The position numbers and the translations under genes were made by a program. From the NCBI GenBank assembly GCA_965371245.1, contig CBDUXT010000071.1, forward strand, positions 1 to 32,303: a stretch of DNA of 32,303 bases. The letters are read 5' to 3'. The stretch's first letter is position 1. The number at the start of each line of letters is the position of its first letter. The DNA comes from CBDUXT01 sp965371245 (GTDB lineage: Bacteria; Planctomycetota; Phycisphaerae; UBA1845). Below, in pieces: positions 24,973-32,303 of this stretch. Below the pieces are notes generated by a model. It ran no database searches and had not been told where the DNA came from. It saw only the letters and a list, made by a program, of their open reading frames with translations.

Positions 24973-27900
24973 TTATGGCCCGCAGCCGTCCACAGCGTCC
25001 CCAGTCCGCAGGATGTTCGCAAGGGCGGCCAGGAAGTCGAGCATGTCCTGCACGCCGTCGCCGTTGGCGTCCGCAACATCACCGAATGCGTCCCACCTGG
25101 ATGCCAAGGTCGAGAGATCCTCGACGTCTACCAGCGAGTCGCCAGTGTAGTCTCCAGCCACAAGTCGATCGGCGACACTGAAACTGATGCTCGTCGGCAG
25201 CGGCGGGCCGAGTGGAAGAAGGTGACGGAGCGTATGGCTTTCGACGGCGCTGATCCAGTCGGCGCCCGGTATAGTCAGGGTCAACGTTACGGTCCCCATG
25301 CCGGCACTATCGAAATCGATGGCTTGGATAATGGTTTCTGCGGTCGGCCCCACACAATCGGTGATGACAAATGTCAAGGTACGCGTGACCGGGGTGTTCA
25401 CCGCCTCCAACTGAACCGTGACGTCGAGGCAATCACCAGGGACGGAGGCGGTGTCGGTAACGACAACGTCTGTCCCGCCGAGTCCGTCGTCGGCGTCCAG
25501 GTACGTCGCCGTAATCGTTTCGCCGCTGGTGATACGGAGGATCCCGATGCCGTCAGTCGTACTCAGCGGGATACTGGATACGAAGACGGATGAATCGGCC
25601 GCGGTCTCGGTCAGCGTAACGGTTTCGCCGGCCGGCTCGGCGGTCGAGGAAAGCGTCACGTTGACGGTGTCGGCGGAGCCGGCATTGGCGTTCAGATCGC
25701 AATCAACGACTTGAATGAACGCGGTGTCAGCGCAGGTATACGTCGCCGCGTCCAGCATCATGGTTCCGGCGGACGAGCAACTGAAGCCGGGCGGGCAACC
25801 CGTCGCATCAACCGTTGTCGCCGGAAGCGTTCCGGGACAAAGGTCGCAAGCATCGGGCACCCCGTCGACGTCGGCGTCCGGCTCACACTCATCGGGTATC
25901 GCGTTGCCATCGCAATCCACGCTTGTCGAGAAAATGAGTCCGGGCAGGACCGAGACGTTGCTTGTCGCGATCTCGTGGGCGATCGCGATGTCCAGTTCTC
26001 CGTCCTGGTCGAAGTCTTCGGCGACCAGTGATCTCGGAAAGGAGGCACCAAGGTTCGTGGGCGGCTGGACTACAAAGACACCGTCACTCTTGTTGATCAG
26101 TACCGTGATCGTCGTACCGGGAACCACCAGCGATCCGTAGTTCGCGACGGCCAGATCGAGATCGCCATCACCGTCCAGGTCCGCGGCGGTCGCGGCCATG
26201 GGGACCAACCCGACGGTTAGTTGCGCGGAGAAGGAGAATGCCCCGCTCCCGTTGTTTTTCATGATCCGGAGCTTATCGAAGTCGGACTCGGTGATGACGA
26301 GATCCAGATCCAGGTCCGCGTCCAGATCAGCCAGTGTGACGGAGGCTGGTGAGCCACCGCCGGGATAGTTCATCATGGGGGCGAAGGTTCCATTTCCATT
26401 GTTGAGCAGCACCGAGATGGCATCGACCGACATGGCCGCGGTTACGATGTCCGGACCGTTAACGCCGTCCACATCACCGACGGTTACGGCTGCTGGAAAG
26501 TCCGCAACGAAATATCTGACGGTCGTGGGGAACGTTCCGGTTCCGCTGTTGAGCATGACAGTCACAAAGAAGTTGACTCCGTCGTCCCTCTTGTTGGCCA
26601 CAACCAGATCCGGACCATTGATGCCGTCGAAATCGTCGGTGGCGATCCAGGTCGGCGTATCACCCAGTGTGGCAAACGGCCCCGTAGTCACGAAGGTGCC
26701 ATTCCCGTTGTTGAGCAACACCGAAACCGTATCGTTATCCGTCACCGCGGCGAGGTCTTGATCGCCGTCGCGATCGAAATCCGCCATGGTCAGACCGGTG
26801 GCCATCGAATCGAGTGGGAATGGCGTCGAGGTCGCGAAGGTGCCATCGCCGTTATTCAGCAAGACGGAAGCCGTGGCAAAACCGTTGCTTCCAGTGGCCA
26901 GGTCGATCCCCGGCAGACCGTTGAGTTCGCCTGCGACGATCGCAAACGGGTTGGCATCGACCGTGTGCGGGGCCACTGGATCGAAGCCGGGCAGGCGCGT
27001 GAGATCGCACAGGTCGGCCGTTCCGTTGCCGTTGCAATCCTGATCCCATCCGATTTCGCATTCGTCCGGCGTGGCGTTGAGGTTGCAATCCAAGGCGCTC
27101 GCGGTCCAGGTCCGGCTAACGGTGTTGGAAAACTGGGTCGCGGACGCATCGACGAACGACGCCTGAATGGTGTCCGTCCCAGGGCCACCGGTGCCGGGGT
27201 AGGTGAACGTGGCCATGCCGGCGGCGTCTGTCACATCGGTGCCGCTCATTCCCATGTTGGGTCCGGAGATCACGTCAAACGTGACGGTCACCCCGGAAAT
27301 CGCCGCAAAGGGAGCCGCGCCCTGAAAGACGTCGGCCGTGACGGTATGCCCGGCGCACTCAGTCCCGCTGCCGGTTGCCGGTGCAAGCGTGATCTGTCCG
27401 GCTACCCAGATCGCCGTGGCGATGTTCGAAAGGCGCGGGGTTCCCGCGTCATCGAGGCTCGCCTGAATCTGGTCGGTTCCTTCCAGGTTGACACCGATGT
27501 AGGCGATCGTGGCCTCTCCGTTGACGTCCGTCAGATCAGAACCCAGGATGCCAATGTTTGGCCCGGAGAGCACCTCAAAGGTGACCAGAACGCCAGGGAC
27601 GGGATCGAAGGGCGCCGCGCTGTCATGGAACGTAGCGGTGAGTGAATGCTGCGTCGCAACGGGCAACTCGGTCGATATCGGCACCAGGGTAAGTTCACCG
27701 GGAAGCGCGAGCGATGGACTCGCGGCCAACGAGAACGGCTGCGGACCCTGCGGAACGTTGAAGCCGTGTACCTCGACCCGGTACGTACCCGCCGCGGGGG
27801 CGTTGATCACGACCTGCTCGATGTTGTTGAGATGATCCGCCTGGGTTTGCACGGCGGGCAGGGCGGGATTGGCCGGGTCAAGCGTCCAGGGGAAAAACTG

Positions 27901-29739
27901 GACGTCTAACGAATCAAAAACGTGCAAGTCCAAGTCGTTGACCAGCGACGGGCTCACATTCGGTGTACCAGCCACGTCGTCCCAGGCAAGCGTAACCTTC
28001 AACTGCGGGTCGCCGGCCACGACGGTCACCAGCGTGGTGAAGGTTGCAGCGTGGGCCACCTGGTCTTCGAGGAATGCACCCGAGCGCATGAAGTCAATCG
28101 TGGGTTGAATGCGCACGGAGCCGTAACCGCTCTGATAGTCCGGACCCGTGTTGCCGATGTCCACCGCGTTGTGGGCGAGGAGGATCTTGAGCGTCGAATT
28201 GCGGAAGTCAGGTTTGGCGGGGAACTGAACGCGGAAGTCCTGCAAAAGCAGTGCGGCGAGACCCGAAACGGTCGGCGCGGCCATGGACGTGCCACACTTA
28301 ACGGAGTAACCAAAGAGGCCGAACGCCGTGTTGCAGGATGTCACGCCGCCATCGCCGCCGACCTGGCAGCCCGGGGCAGAGATGTCGGGTTTGATGCGAC
28401 CATCATCGGTCGGCCCCCAACTACTGAAGCTGGTCATCGAGTCGTCATTTGCATTGACCGCCCCGACGGTGATGTGGTTCTTGGCGGTGGCCGGCGGCGC
28501 CGTCGAGTAATAACCACCCTGATGTTGCAGCGGGCAGAGGGCACAGGCTCGCTCGTTGCCGTTCGCATAGACCACGCGGAACGGCGCGCCCAAGCTTCCG
28601 CGAACGATGTTGTCGATCAGGGCCGAGGTGACCCCGTAGTCACCCGTGATGGCGCAGGGGAAACCGTTTTCGCAGGTGTTCGTGCCGATCGAGTTGTTGG
28701 CCAAGTCGGCTCCGTGAAGCGTAATGGCCTGCGCGTAGTCCGTCTCAAGGTCGCCGGGGTTCGAGTAAAGCGGAATGAGGGTGCCGTCGGACTCGAATCC
28801 GTAAGACAGGAGACTCGCACCGGGCGCCATGCCGCGGTGCATGCCGCCAACGCTCTGAGAGCCGTCTCCACCAACGGTACACGTGACATGTGCCGCGTGA
28901 TCCGACCACGGGGATGTGTCGCCCAACGTGATGCGGCCACCGACATCGGGGTGCGTCGCCCCGGTCGAGGTCATGGCCCGGCCAGCGTCATAAACCAGTA
29001 CCGTTACCCCGGTTCCGTCGAGATTATACGGCGATGCCTGTACAACCTCCGCACCCGTAAGGGTGCGGTTCTCGCTGTTGAGTCCCTCCATCGGCGGTAG
29101 CGCCGGTTCAATGTACTGAACGATGTCCTCTTGAGCCAATGCCGCGACCTGCGACAGGGCGATTTCGATCACCAGCCCGTTGACCGACGGTATACGATCC
29201 CGAACGACGCCACGATGCTGCTTAACGGCTCTGACGCCATCGGGTGCCAGCGGCACGTCCGGATGAAACAACACGTACGCCCCGATGGTCGCTTCCCCCA
29301 CGCTGTTTCTGCTAACTGTGACCCAGGTAGGCTCGATACCTTGGGCAAAGACAGGATGGAGCTTCCAGACGGTTTCGATTCGCCCCGCATGGTCCAGCGA
29401 CCTCACCGCGGAGAGCGCAGCAGGGGCTGTACTGTCCCGCGAGACCGACGCAAAGAACGCATTGTCTCCAAGGTAGTTGAGGAGTTTCATCCCCGCCGCC
29501 ACAAGCCTTGCTCGCTCGGCCGGACCGACCGGCCGGCTGAAGTGGACGACGAGATGCTGTGCTGCGTGTTGCTCAACAAGCTGCGCGATCACTTCTGCGG
29601 ATTCCGTGGAGCTGCGTGGAATGGTCTCGCTAGGTCCGGCCCGCCATAGGATCGCCGACGGCGGGGCGGCGGACGTAGAGACACTACAAACCGCCAGCAA
29701 GACCGGCAGGCCCGTCCATAGCGGGTTATGTATCCTCAT
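24973..29739 (-). CDS. Secreted subtilase with Ig-like domains, FG-GAP repeats and a dockerin-like tail
   Basis: This 1588-residue S8 serine protease has a signal peptide (MRIHNPLWTGLPVLLAVCSV) and the triad D251 (VLVYDAGRA), H281 (DHAAHVTC) and S485 (CGTSMAAPTVSG). Two bacterial Ig-like (Big_1-type) domains follow (GVLVTFEVLSGPN, GVTVTFDVISGPN). Then come about six FG-GAP/VCBS repeats (DFDRDGDQDLAAV, VSVLLNNGNGTF), a calcium-rich DCDGNAIPDECEPDADVDG segment, an unnamed beta module, and two dockerin-type calcium loops (DYTGDSLVDVED, DANGDGVQDMLD) ending DGCGP. It should be an extracellular protease that docks to a partner through its tail. ATG 29739 has GGTGGA just upstream; the frame also opens at 29790. 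It follows the cytochrome gene by 106 bases. Confidence 0.9.
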   Translation of the reverse strand: MRIHNPLWTGLPVLLAVCSVSTSAAPPSAILWRAGPSETIPRSSTESAEVIAQLVEQHAAQHLVVHFSRPVGPAERARLVAAGMKLLNYLGDNAFFASVSRDSTAPAALSAVRSLDHAGRIETVWKLHPVFAQGIEPTWVTVSRNSVGEATIGAYVLFHPDVPLAPDGVRAVKQHRGVVRDRIPSVNGLVIEIALSQVAALAQEDIVQYIEPALPPMEGLNSENRTLTGAEVVQASPYNLDGTGVTVLVYDAGRAMTSTGATHPDVGGRITLGDTSPWSDHAAHVTCTVGGDGSQSVGGMHRGMAPGASLLSYGFESDGTLIPLYSNPGDLETDYAQAITLHGADLANNSIGTNTCENGFPCAITGDYGVTSALIDNIVRGSLGAPFRVVYANGNERACALCPLQHQGGYYSTAPPATAKNHITVGAVNANDDSMTSFSSWGPTDDGRIKPDISAPGCQVGGDGGVTSCNTAFGLFGYSVKCGTSMAAPTVSGLAALLLQDFRVQFPAKPDFRNSTLKILLAHNAVDIGNTGPDYQSGYGSVRIQPTIDFMRSGAFLEDQVAHAATFTTLVTVVAGDPQLKVTLAWDDVAGTPNVSPSLVNDLDLHVFDSLDVQFFPWTLDPANPALPAVQTQADHLNNIEQVVINAPAAGTYRVEVHGFNVPQGPQPFSLAASPSLALPGELTLVPISTELPVATQHSLTATFHDSAAPFDPVPGVLVTFEVLSGPNIGILGSDLTDVNGEATIAYIGVNLEGTDQIQASLDDAGTPRLSNIATAIWVAGQITLAPATGSGTECAGHTVTADVFQGAAPFAAISGVTVTFDVISGPNMGMSGTDVTDAAGMATFTYPGTGGPGTDTIQASFVDASATQFSNTVSRTWTASALDCNLNATPDECEIGWDQDCNGNGTADLCDLTRLPGFDPVAPHTVDANPFAIVAGELNGLPGIDLATGSNGFATASVLLNNGDGTFATSTPFPLDSMATGLTMADFDRDGDQDLAAVTDNDTVSVLLNNGNGTFVTTGPFATLGDTPTWIATDDFDGINGPDLVVANKRDDGVNFFVTVMLNSGTGTFPTTVRYFVADFPAAVTVGDVDGVNGPDIVTAAMSVDAISVLLNNGNGTFAPMMNYPGGGSPASVTLADLDADLDLDLVITESDFDKLRIMKNNGSGAFSFSAQLTVGLVPMAATAADLDGDGDLDLAVANYGSLVVPGTTITVLINKSDGVFVVQPPTNLGASFPRSLVAEDFDQDGELDIAIAHEIATSNVSVLPGLIFSTSVDCDGNAIPDECEPDADVDGVPDACDLCPGTLPATTVDATGCPPGFSCSSAGTMMLDAATYTCADTAFIQVVDCDLNANAGSADTVNVTLSSTAEPAGETVTLTETAADSSVFVSSIPLSTTDGIGILRITSGETITATYLDADDGLGGTDVVVTDTASVPGDCLDVTVQLEAVNTPVTRTLTFVITDCVGPTAETIIQAIDFDSAGMGTVTLTLTIPGADWISAVESHTLRHLLPLGPPLPTSISFSVADRLVAGDYTGDSLVDVEDLSTLASRWDAFGDVADANGDGVQDMLDFLAALANILRTGDAVDGCGP

Positions 29740-29845
29740 CGCTTTCCACCCACGCGGGAGAACCATTTGGGAATTGCGGCGCCCTACCATTTACGAACTT
29801 CGATCCGGCGAAGACCTTGACCGCAGGGTGTCCAGGTCCGTCGCC

Positions 29846-30226
29846 TCAATTGTCGGCAAGGAACGCGGCAATCGCTTCAAAGTCAGCCGCGTCGAGTTCG
29901 GGAAACTTGATTTCCGGTACGCGGCCCTCGCGCCCACCCGATAAGGTGGGATGGAACGTATCGCCTTGGGCATGTTCTTGCAGTAGCGTCGCGCCTATAC
30001 CGCGGATGCTCGCGGCTCGGTCGCCGGATCCATCGGCTCCGTGGCATTGGGCGCAAGACGCGGCGGAGGTAGAGTCGTCGCCGGTCGGTTGCAGGGAAGA
30101 AAACAGCGTCGCCCCAGGATCCGGGGGCGCTCCCGTATCTCCGCCATCGAGCGAGGCGGTTGTTGAACAGCCCACGAGCAATAAAAGGGACAGCGCCACA
30201 AACGCATCAACCAGCGCATTTTTCAT
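29846..30226 (-). CDS. Lipoprotein c-type cytochrome
   Basis: This 126-residue protein has a lipoprotein signal peptide with lipobox LVGC (C20) and one heme c site, CAQCH (C58, C61, H62). It should be a membrane-tethered electron carrier outside the inner membrane. No methionine follows the heme site, so the usual distal Met ligand is missing; a His in EHAQGDTFHPT could replace it. The C-terminal LDAADFEAIAAFLAD helix is typical of class I cytochromes. ATG 30226 has GGGGGAG closely upstream; the longer frame to 30481 has no support. It lies between the cohesin-like gene and the subtilase on the same strand. Confidence 0.85.
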   Translation of the reverse strand: MKNALVDAFVALSLLLLVGCSTTASLDGGDTGAPPDPGATLFSSLQPTGDDSTSAASCAQCHGADGSGDRAASIRGIGATLLQEHAQGDTFHPTLSGGREGRVPEIKFPELDAADFEAIAAFLADN

Positions 30227-30375
30227 AAGTTCTCCCCCTATAAACCGCCGAAAGTAGACGGCAGAACATTCCGTGACGGCGGCGCACGCGCCCGCCTGGG
30301 TTTCTTGCGCAGCTTCCGCGGCCGCACCCCGTTCGAGGCGCGCCGCACAGCGAGTAGAACACGCCCGGTGTCTCA

Positions 30376-30394
30376 GCTCTCTTTCAACGAGAGC
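30376..30394 (-). terminator. Weak hairpin between cohesin-like and cytochrome genes
   Basis: GCTCTC and GAGAGC pair around a 7-base loop in the 291-base gap, 124 bases after the cohesin-like stop. There is no strong U run, so this may only slow transcription or be chance. No gene was seen in this gap. Confidence 0.25.
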
Positions 30395-30517
30395 CAACTG
30401 TCGGTACTTGAGCACACCGTATGCCAGAGCCTGGGCGTCCCGGCAACCTGGCAAAACGCCTCCGCCTGCCTGGATCCGCACTTTGAGCGATTGTCACGAT
30501 GTCGCCGGCTCCTCGTC

Positions 30518-31282
30518 TCATCCGGTAAGACCGGAAGATTCCTGAGATTTCCGAACCGGCTCGATCCGCCCGGCTCGACGCCTACGAATCGAGGCTCTGG
30601 CGTACGCGAACTCGTTCTTGCGCAACACGAGCGAGCCCATTGTTATCAGGAGCAGCGCCATCGTTGCCAGACCCCACTGGGACACAGTGGGGATGTCCGC
30701 GGCGGCGACCACGATTTCTTCTGATGCCGACGTGACGGGAAGAATCGGCGAAGCATCGGCCGCAACCGTCAGCTTCACGCGCAACGGCGGGTTATCCGCC
30801 AGAAACGTCACCGTGGTGGATCCGACCGCAATGGTCTCGAAGGTCAACGTCGCGGCCGAATGATCGATCGCTGTTTCGCCGCCGAGCATGACCAGCAACT
30901 GAAGGAAGTCGCCACCGCCTCGGTCTTCGGTGAAGGCCGTCCATCCCGTCCCCACGCTGTCATTCCCCAAGACCTCAACGAGGCGCAGCACGTTCGGGTC
31001 ATAGTGAACAAAGGCCTGAATGCCGTTTATCGGAACGGTCAGTCCGGCAACATCCAGCGTCACGGTAAGCACGTCACCGAGGCGAACCATCGTTGACCCG
31101 TTCGCGACGCGCAGAGCCAACTCATGGGCACCATTCGCCGGAACGACCGCCAGCGACACCAGTAGCATCGTTGCCTGGACGGACCGCCATGGGATTCGCC
31201 CTTTGCGAAACGGGAGAGCCGTATGCGGCCGTTCAGACGCGTAGGCCGCAGGACCGGGCAAGCACTGAGAGCGAGTCGTCAT
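30518..31282 (-). CDS. Cohesin-like surface protein with IPTL-type sorting signal
   Basis: This 254-residue protein has a signal/membrane segment at about 34-52 and a cohesin-like beta domain at about 54-192. The cohesin resemblance rests on VRLGDVLTVTLDVAG, the hallmark INGIQAFVHYDPNVLRLVEV and the later AATLTFETIAVG strand. A C-terminal sorting signal follows: IPTVSQWGL at 197-205, a hydrophobic helix, then basic residues. The IPTL-CTERM signal is an exosortase-type tag. Unusually, about 33 residues (very Arg-rich) follow the helix. ATG 31282 overlaps the upstream gene's stop as ATGA, so it is co-translated with the dockerin protein. Cohesins bind dockerins, and both neighbours on this strand carry dockerin-like tails. 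Confidence 0.83.
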   Translation of the reverse strand: MTTRSQCLPGPAAYASERPHTALPFRKGRIPWRSVQATMLLVSLAVVPANGAHELALRVANGSTMVRLGDVLTVTLDVAGLTVPINGIQAFVHYDPNVLRLVEVLGNDSVGTGWTAFTEDRGGGDFLQLLVMLGGETAIDHSAATLTFETIAVGSTTVTFLADNPPLRVKLTVAADASPILPVTSASEEIVVAAADIPTVSQWGLATMALLLITMGSLVLRKNEFAYARASIRRRRAGRIEPVRKSQESSGLTG

Positions 31283-32303
31283 GGAACACATCCGTCGGGC
31301 GCATCCCCCGTCAGAAGAATATTGGCCAGAAACAACATGAGGTCGGCGCTGTTCTGTTGTCCGTCTCCGTTGAGGTCCGCCTGACTGCCGGCTGCATTCC
31401 ACCTCAACGCCAGAACCGAAATATCTTCAATATCGACAAACCCGTCACCGCTGACGTCCCCGATGGCGAGCCGATCCAGCCCGGTTAGGCTGACCGTCGC
31501 CTGGTTGCACGCGGCGAACACCAACGGCTTCACGCGGCTCAGGCTATGCGCCTCGCGCACATTGATCCAAGCGGCCGACGGATCCACGTTTTCCAGGATC
31601 ACCGTTCCCAGCCCGCTTGCGTCGAACGTCTCCTGGACCACGCGGGTGTCGGTCGCGGGACCGGCGCATACGGTCATCGTGGAGGTTACCTCACGCGCCA
31701 CCGACACAGCCGGAGCGAGCCCCTCCACCGCTACGGTAATCGTGATTCGTGGAACATTGACGCCCCCGCAGCTTCCCGACGTACAGACGTCGCTCTCTGT
31801 ACAGGGATCGGCATCGGCGCAGGTCGTCCCGTCCGGCACCGGCTGGGCTTCGCAGAGGTTGAGCGTTTCATTGCATACACCGGTGTTGCATTGATTCGTC
31901 AGCCCGCTGCAATCGGTGGCCGTTCCGTTACAGACACCCGTCGTACACGTCTCACCGGTCGTGCAGAACCGGCCATCGTCGCAACTGAGGCCTTCGTTGC
32001 TTGGCTGTGGATCACAAGCGTCCGTCGCTTCGTTGCAAACCCCGACGTTGCACTGGTCCGACGCGCCGCTGCAATCCGGCGCGGTTCCGGGCGTGCAGGC
32101 GCCAACCACGCAGGTTTCCGTCCCGTTGCAGAAGAGCCCGTCGTCGCAGCTGAATCCCTCGTTGGCGGGCGTGAGCGTGTCGCAGTTCCCTTCGAACCCA
32201 AGCACATCACACGACGCCGAGTTGCATGGGTCACCCGCTCCGGAGCAGTCCGGCGCGGTCCCGCCGGTACATGCGCCTGATTGACAAGTCTCGCCGATAA
32301 GGC
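31279..32303 (-). CDS. Cysteine-repeat protein with dockerin-like tail (5' end outside the window)
   Basis: About 341 codons are visible and the frame stays open to the window edge, so the N-terminus is missing; a GTG at 32205 is internal. The visible part has tandem repeats of roughly 45 residues rich in Cys, of the form CDDGLFCNGTETCVVGAC and DCSGASDQCNVGVCN. Such disulfide-rich repeats are known from large secreted proteins of myxobacteria and planctomycetes. A beta module shared with the subtilase follows (MTVCAGPATDTRVVQETFDA), then two dockerin-type loops (DVSGDGFVDIED, DLNGDGQQNSAD) and the end DGCVP. It is probably secreted and docks to a cohesin. The stop overlaps the next gene by 4 bases. 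Confidence 0.85.
   Translation of the reverse strand, partial: LIGETCQSGACTGGTAPDCSGAGDPCNSASCDVLGFEGNCDTLTPANEGFSCDDGLFCNGTETCVVGACTPGTAPDCSGASDQCNVGVCNEATDACDPQPSNEGLSCDDGRFCTTGETCTTGVCNGTATDCSGLTNQCNTGVCNETLNLCEAQPVPDGTTCADADPCTESDVCTSGSCGGVNVPRITITVAVEGLAPAVSVAREVTSTMTVCAGPATDTRVVQETFDASGLGTVILENVDPSAAWINVREAHSLSRVKPLVFAACNQATVSLTGLDRLAIGDVSGDGFVDIEDISVLALRWNAAGSQADLNGDGQQNSADLMLFLANILLTGDAPDGCVP

Noticed and set aside
26758..29100. Plus-strand frames of 295 and 392 codons
   Set aside because: They are antisense to the subtilase, lack domains and ribosome sites, and reflect the high GC content.
31281..32303. CRISPR-like periodicity in the Cys-rich gene
   Set aside because: The periodic pattern is protein repeats with varying DNA and no constant spacer/repeat structure.

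Overview
The window looks like a piece of a GC-rich planctomycete chromosome (inference). The evidence is an exosortase fused to an EpsI-type domain beside a PEP-CTERM protein, an IPTL-type C-terminal sorting signal, dockerin-like tails, large repeat-rich secreted proteins, an unencoded tRNA CCA end, and decayed DDE transposases of types I associate with this phylum. No ribosomal or housekeeping marker is present, so a finer placement is not supported.

Layout. (1) 1-2.1 kb: a tyrosine recombinase whose 3' end runs into a complete tRNA-Ser(UGA), then a gap holding a decayed transposase. (2) 2.1-9.7 kb: an exosortase locus. A secreted matrixin-like zinc protease with a PEP-CTERM tail is divergent from an exosortase-EpsI fusion, which overlaps by 4 bases a giant membrane-anchored TPR protein. 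(3) 9.8-13.4 kb: a small TM/zinc-ribbon protein followed by two paralogous, translationally coupled SPFH/band-7 proteins. (4) 13.4-24.3 kb: two paralogous secreted PKD/Ig-rich proteins on the minus strand flank a plus-strand FixL/FixJ-like two-component system. The paralogs share a conserved upstream leader containing a 34-base identical block, and each has a strong hairpin downstream. (5) 24.3-32.3 kb, all minus strand: a cysteine-repeat protein with a dockerin-like tail (cut by the window end), a cohesin-like protein with an IPTL-type sorting signal coupled to it by ATGA, a lipoprotein cytochrome c, and a 1588-residue subtilase with Ig-like domains, FG-GAP repeats and a dockerin-like tail.

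How it may work together (inference). The exosortase would process PEP-CTERM and possibly IPTL-CTERM proteins at the cell surface. The cohesin-like IPTL protein could then be a membrane-derived anchor for the dockerin-bearing subtilase and cysteine-rich protein, giving a small exosortase-dependent cohesin-dockerin surface assembly. This is the most interesting candidate system here. The two dockerin proteins also share an unnamed beta-rich module just before the dockerin.

The gaps are a mobile-element graveyard: three transposase fragments of different types, a possible IS21-type end, several REP-like palindromes and a 33-base dispersed repeat. No rRNA, CRISPR array or intact insertion sequence was seen.
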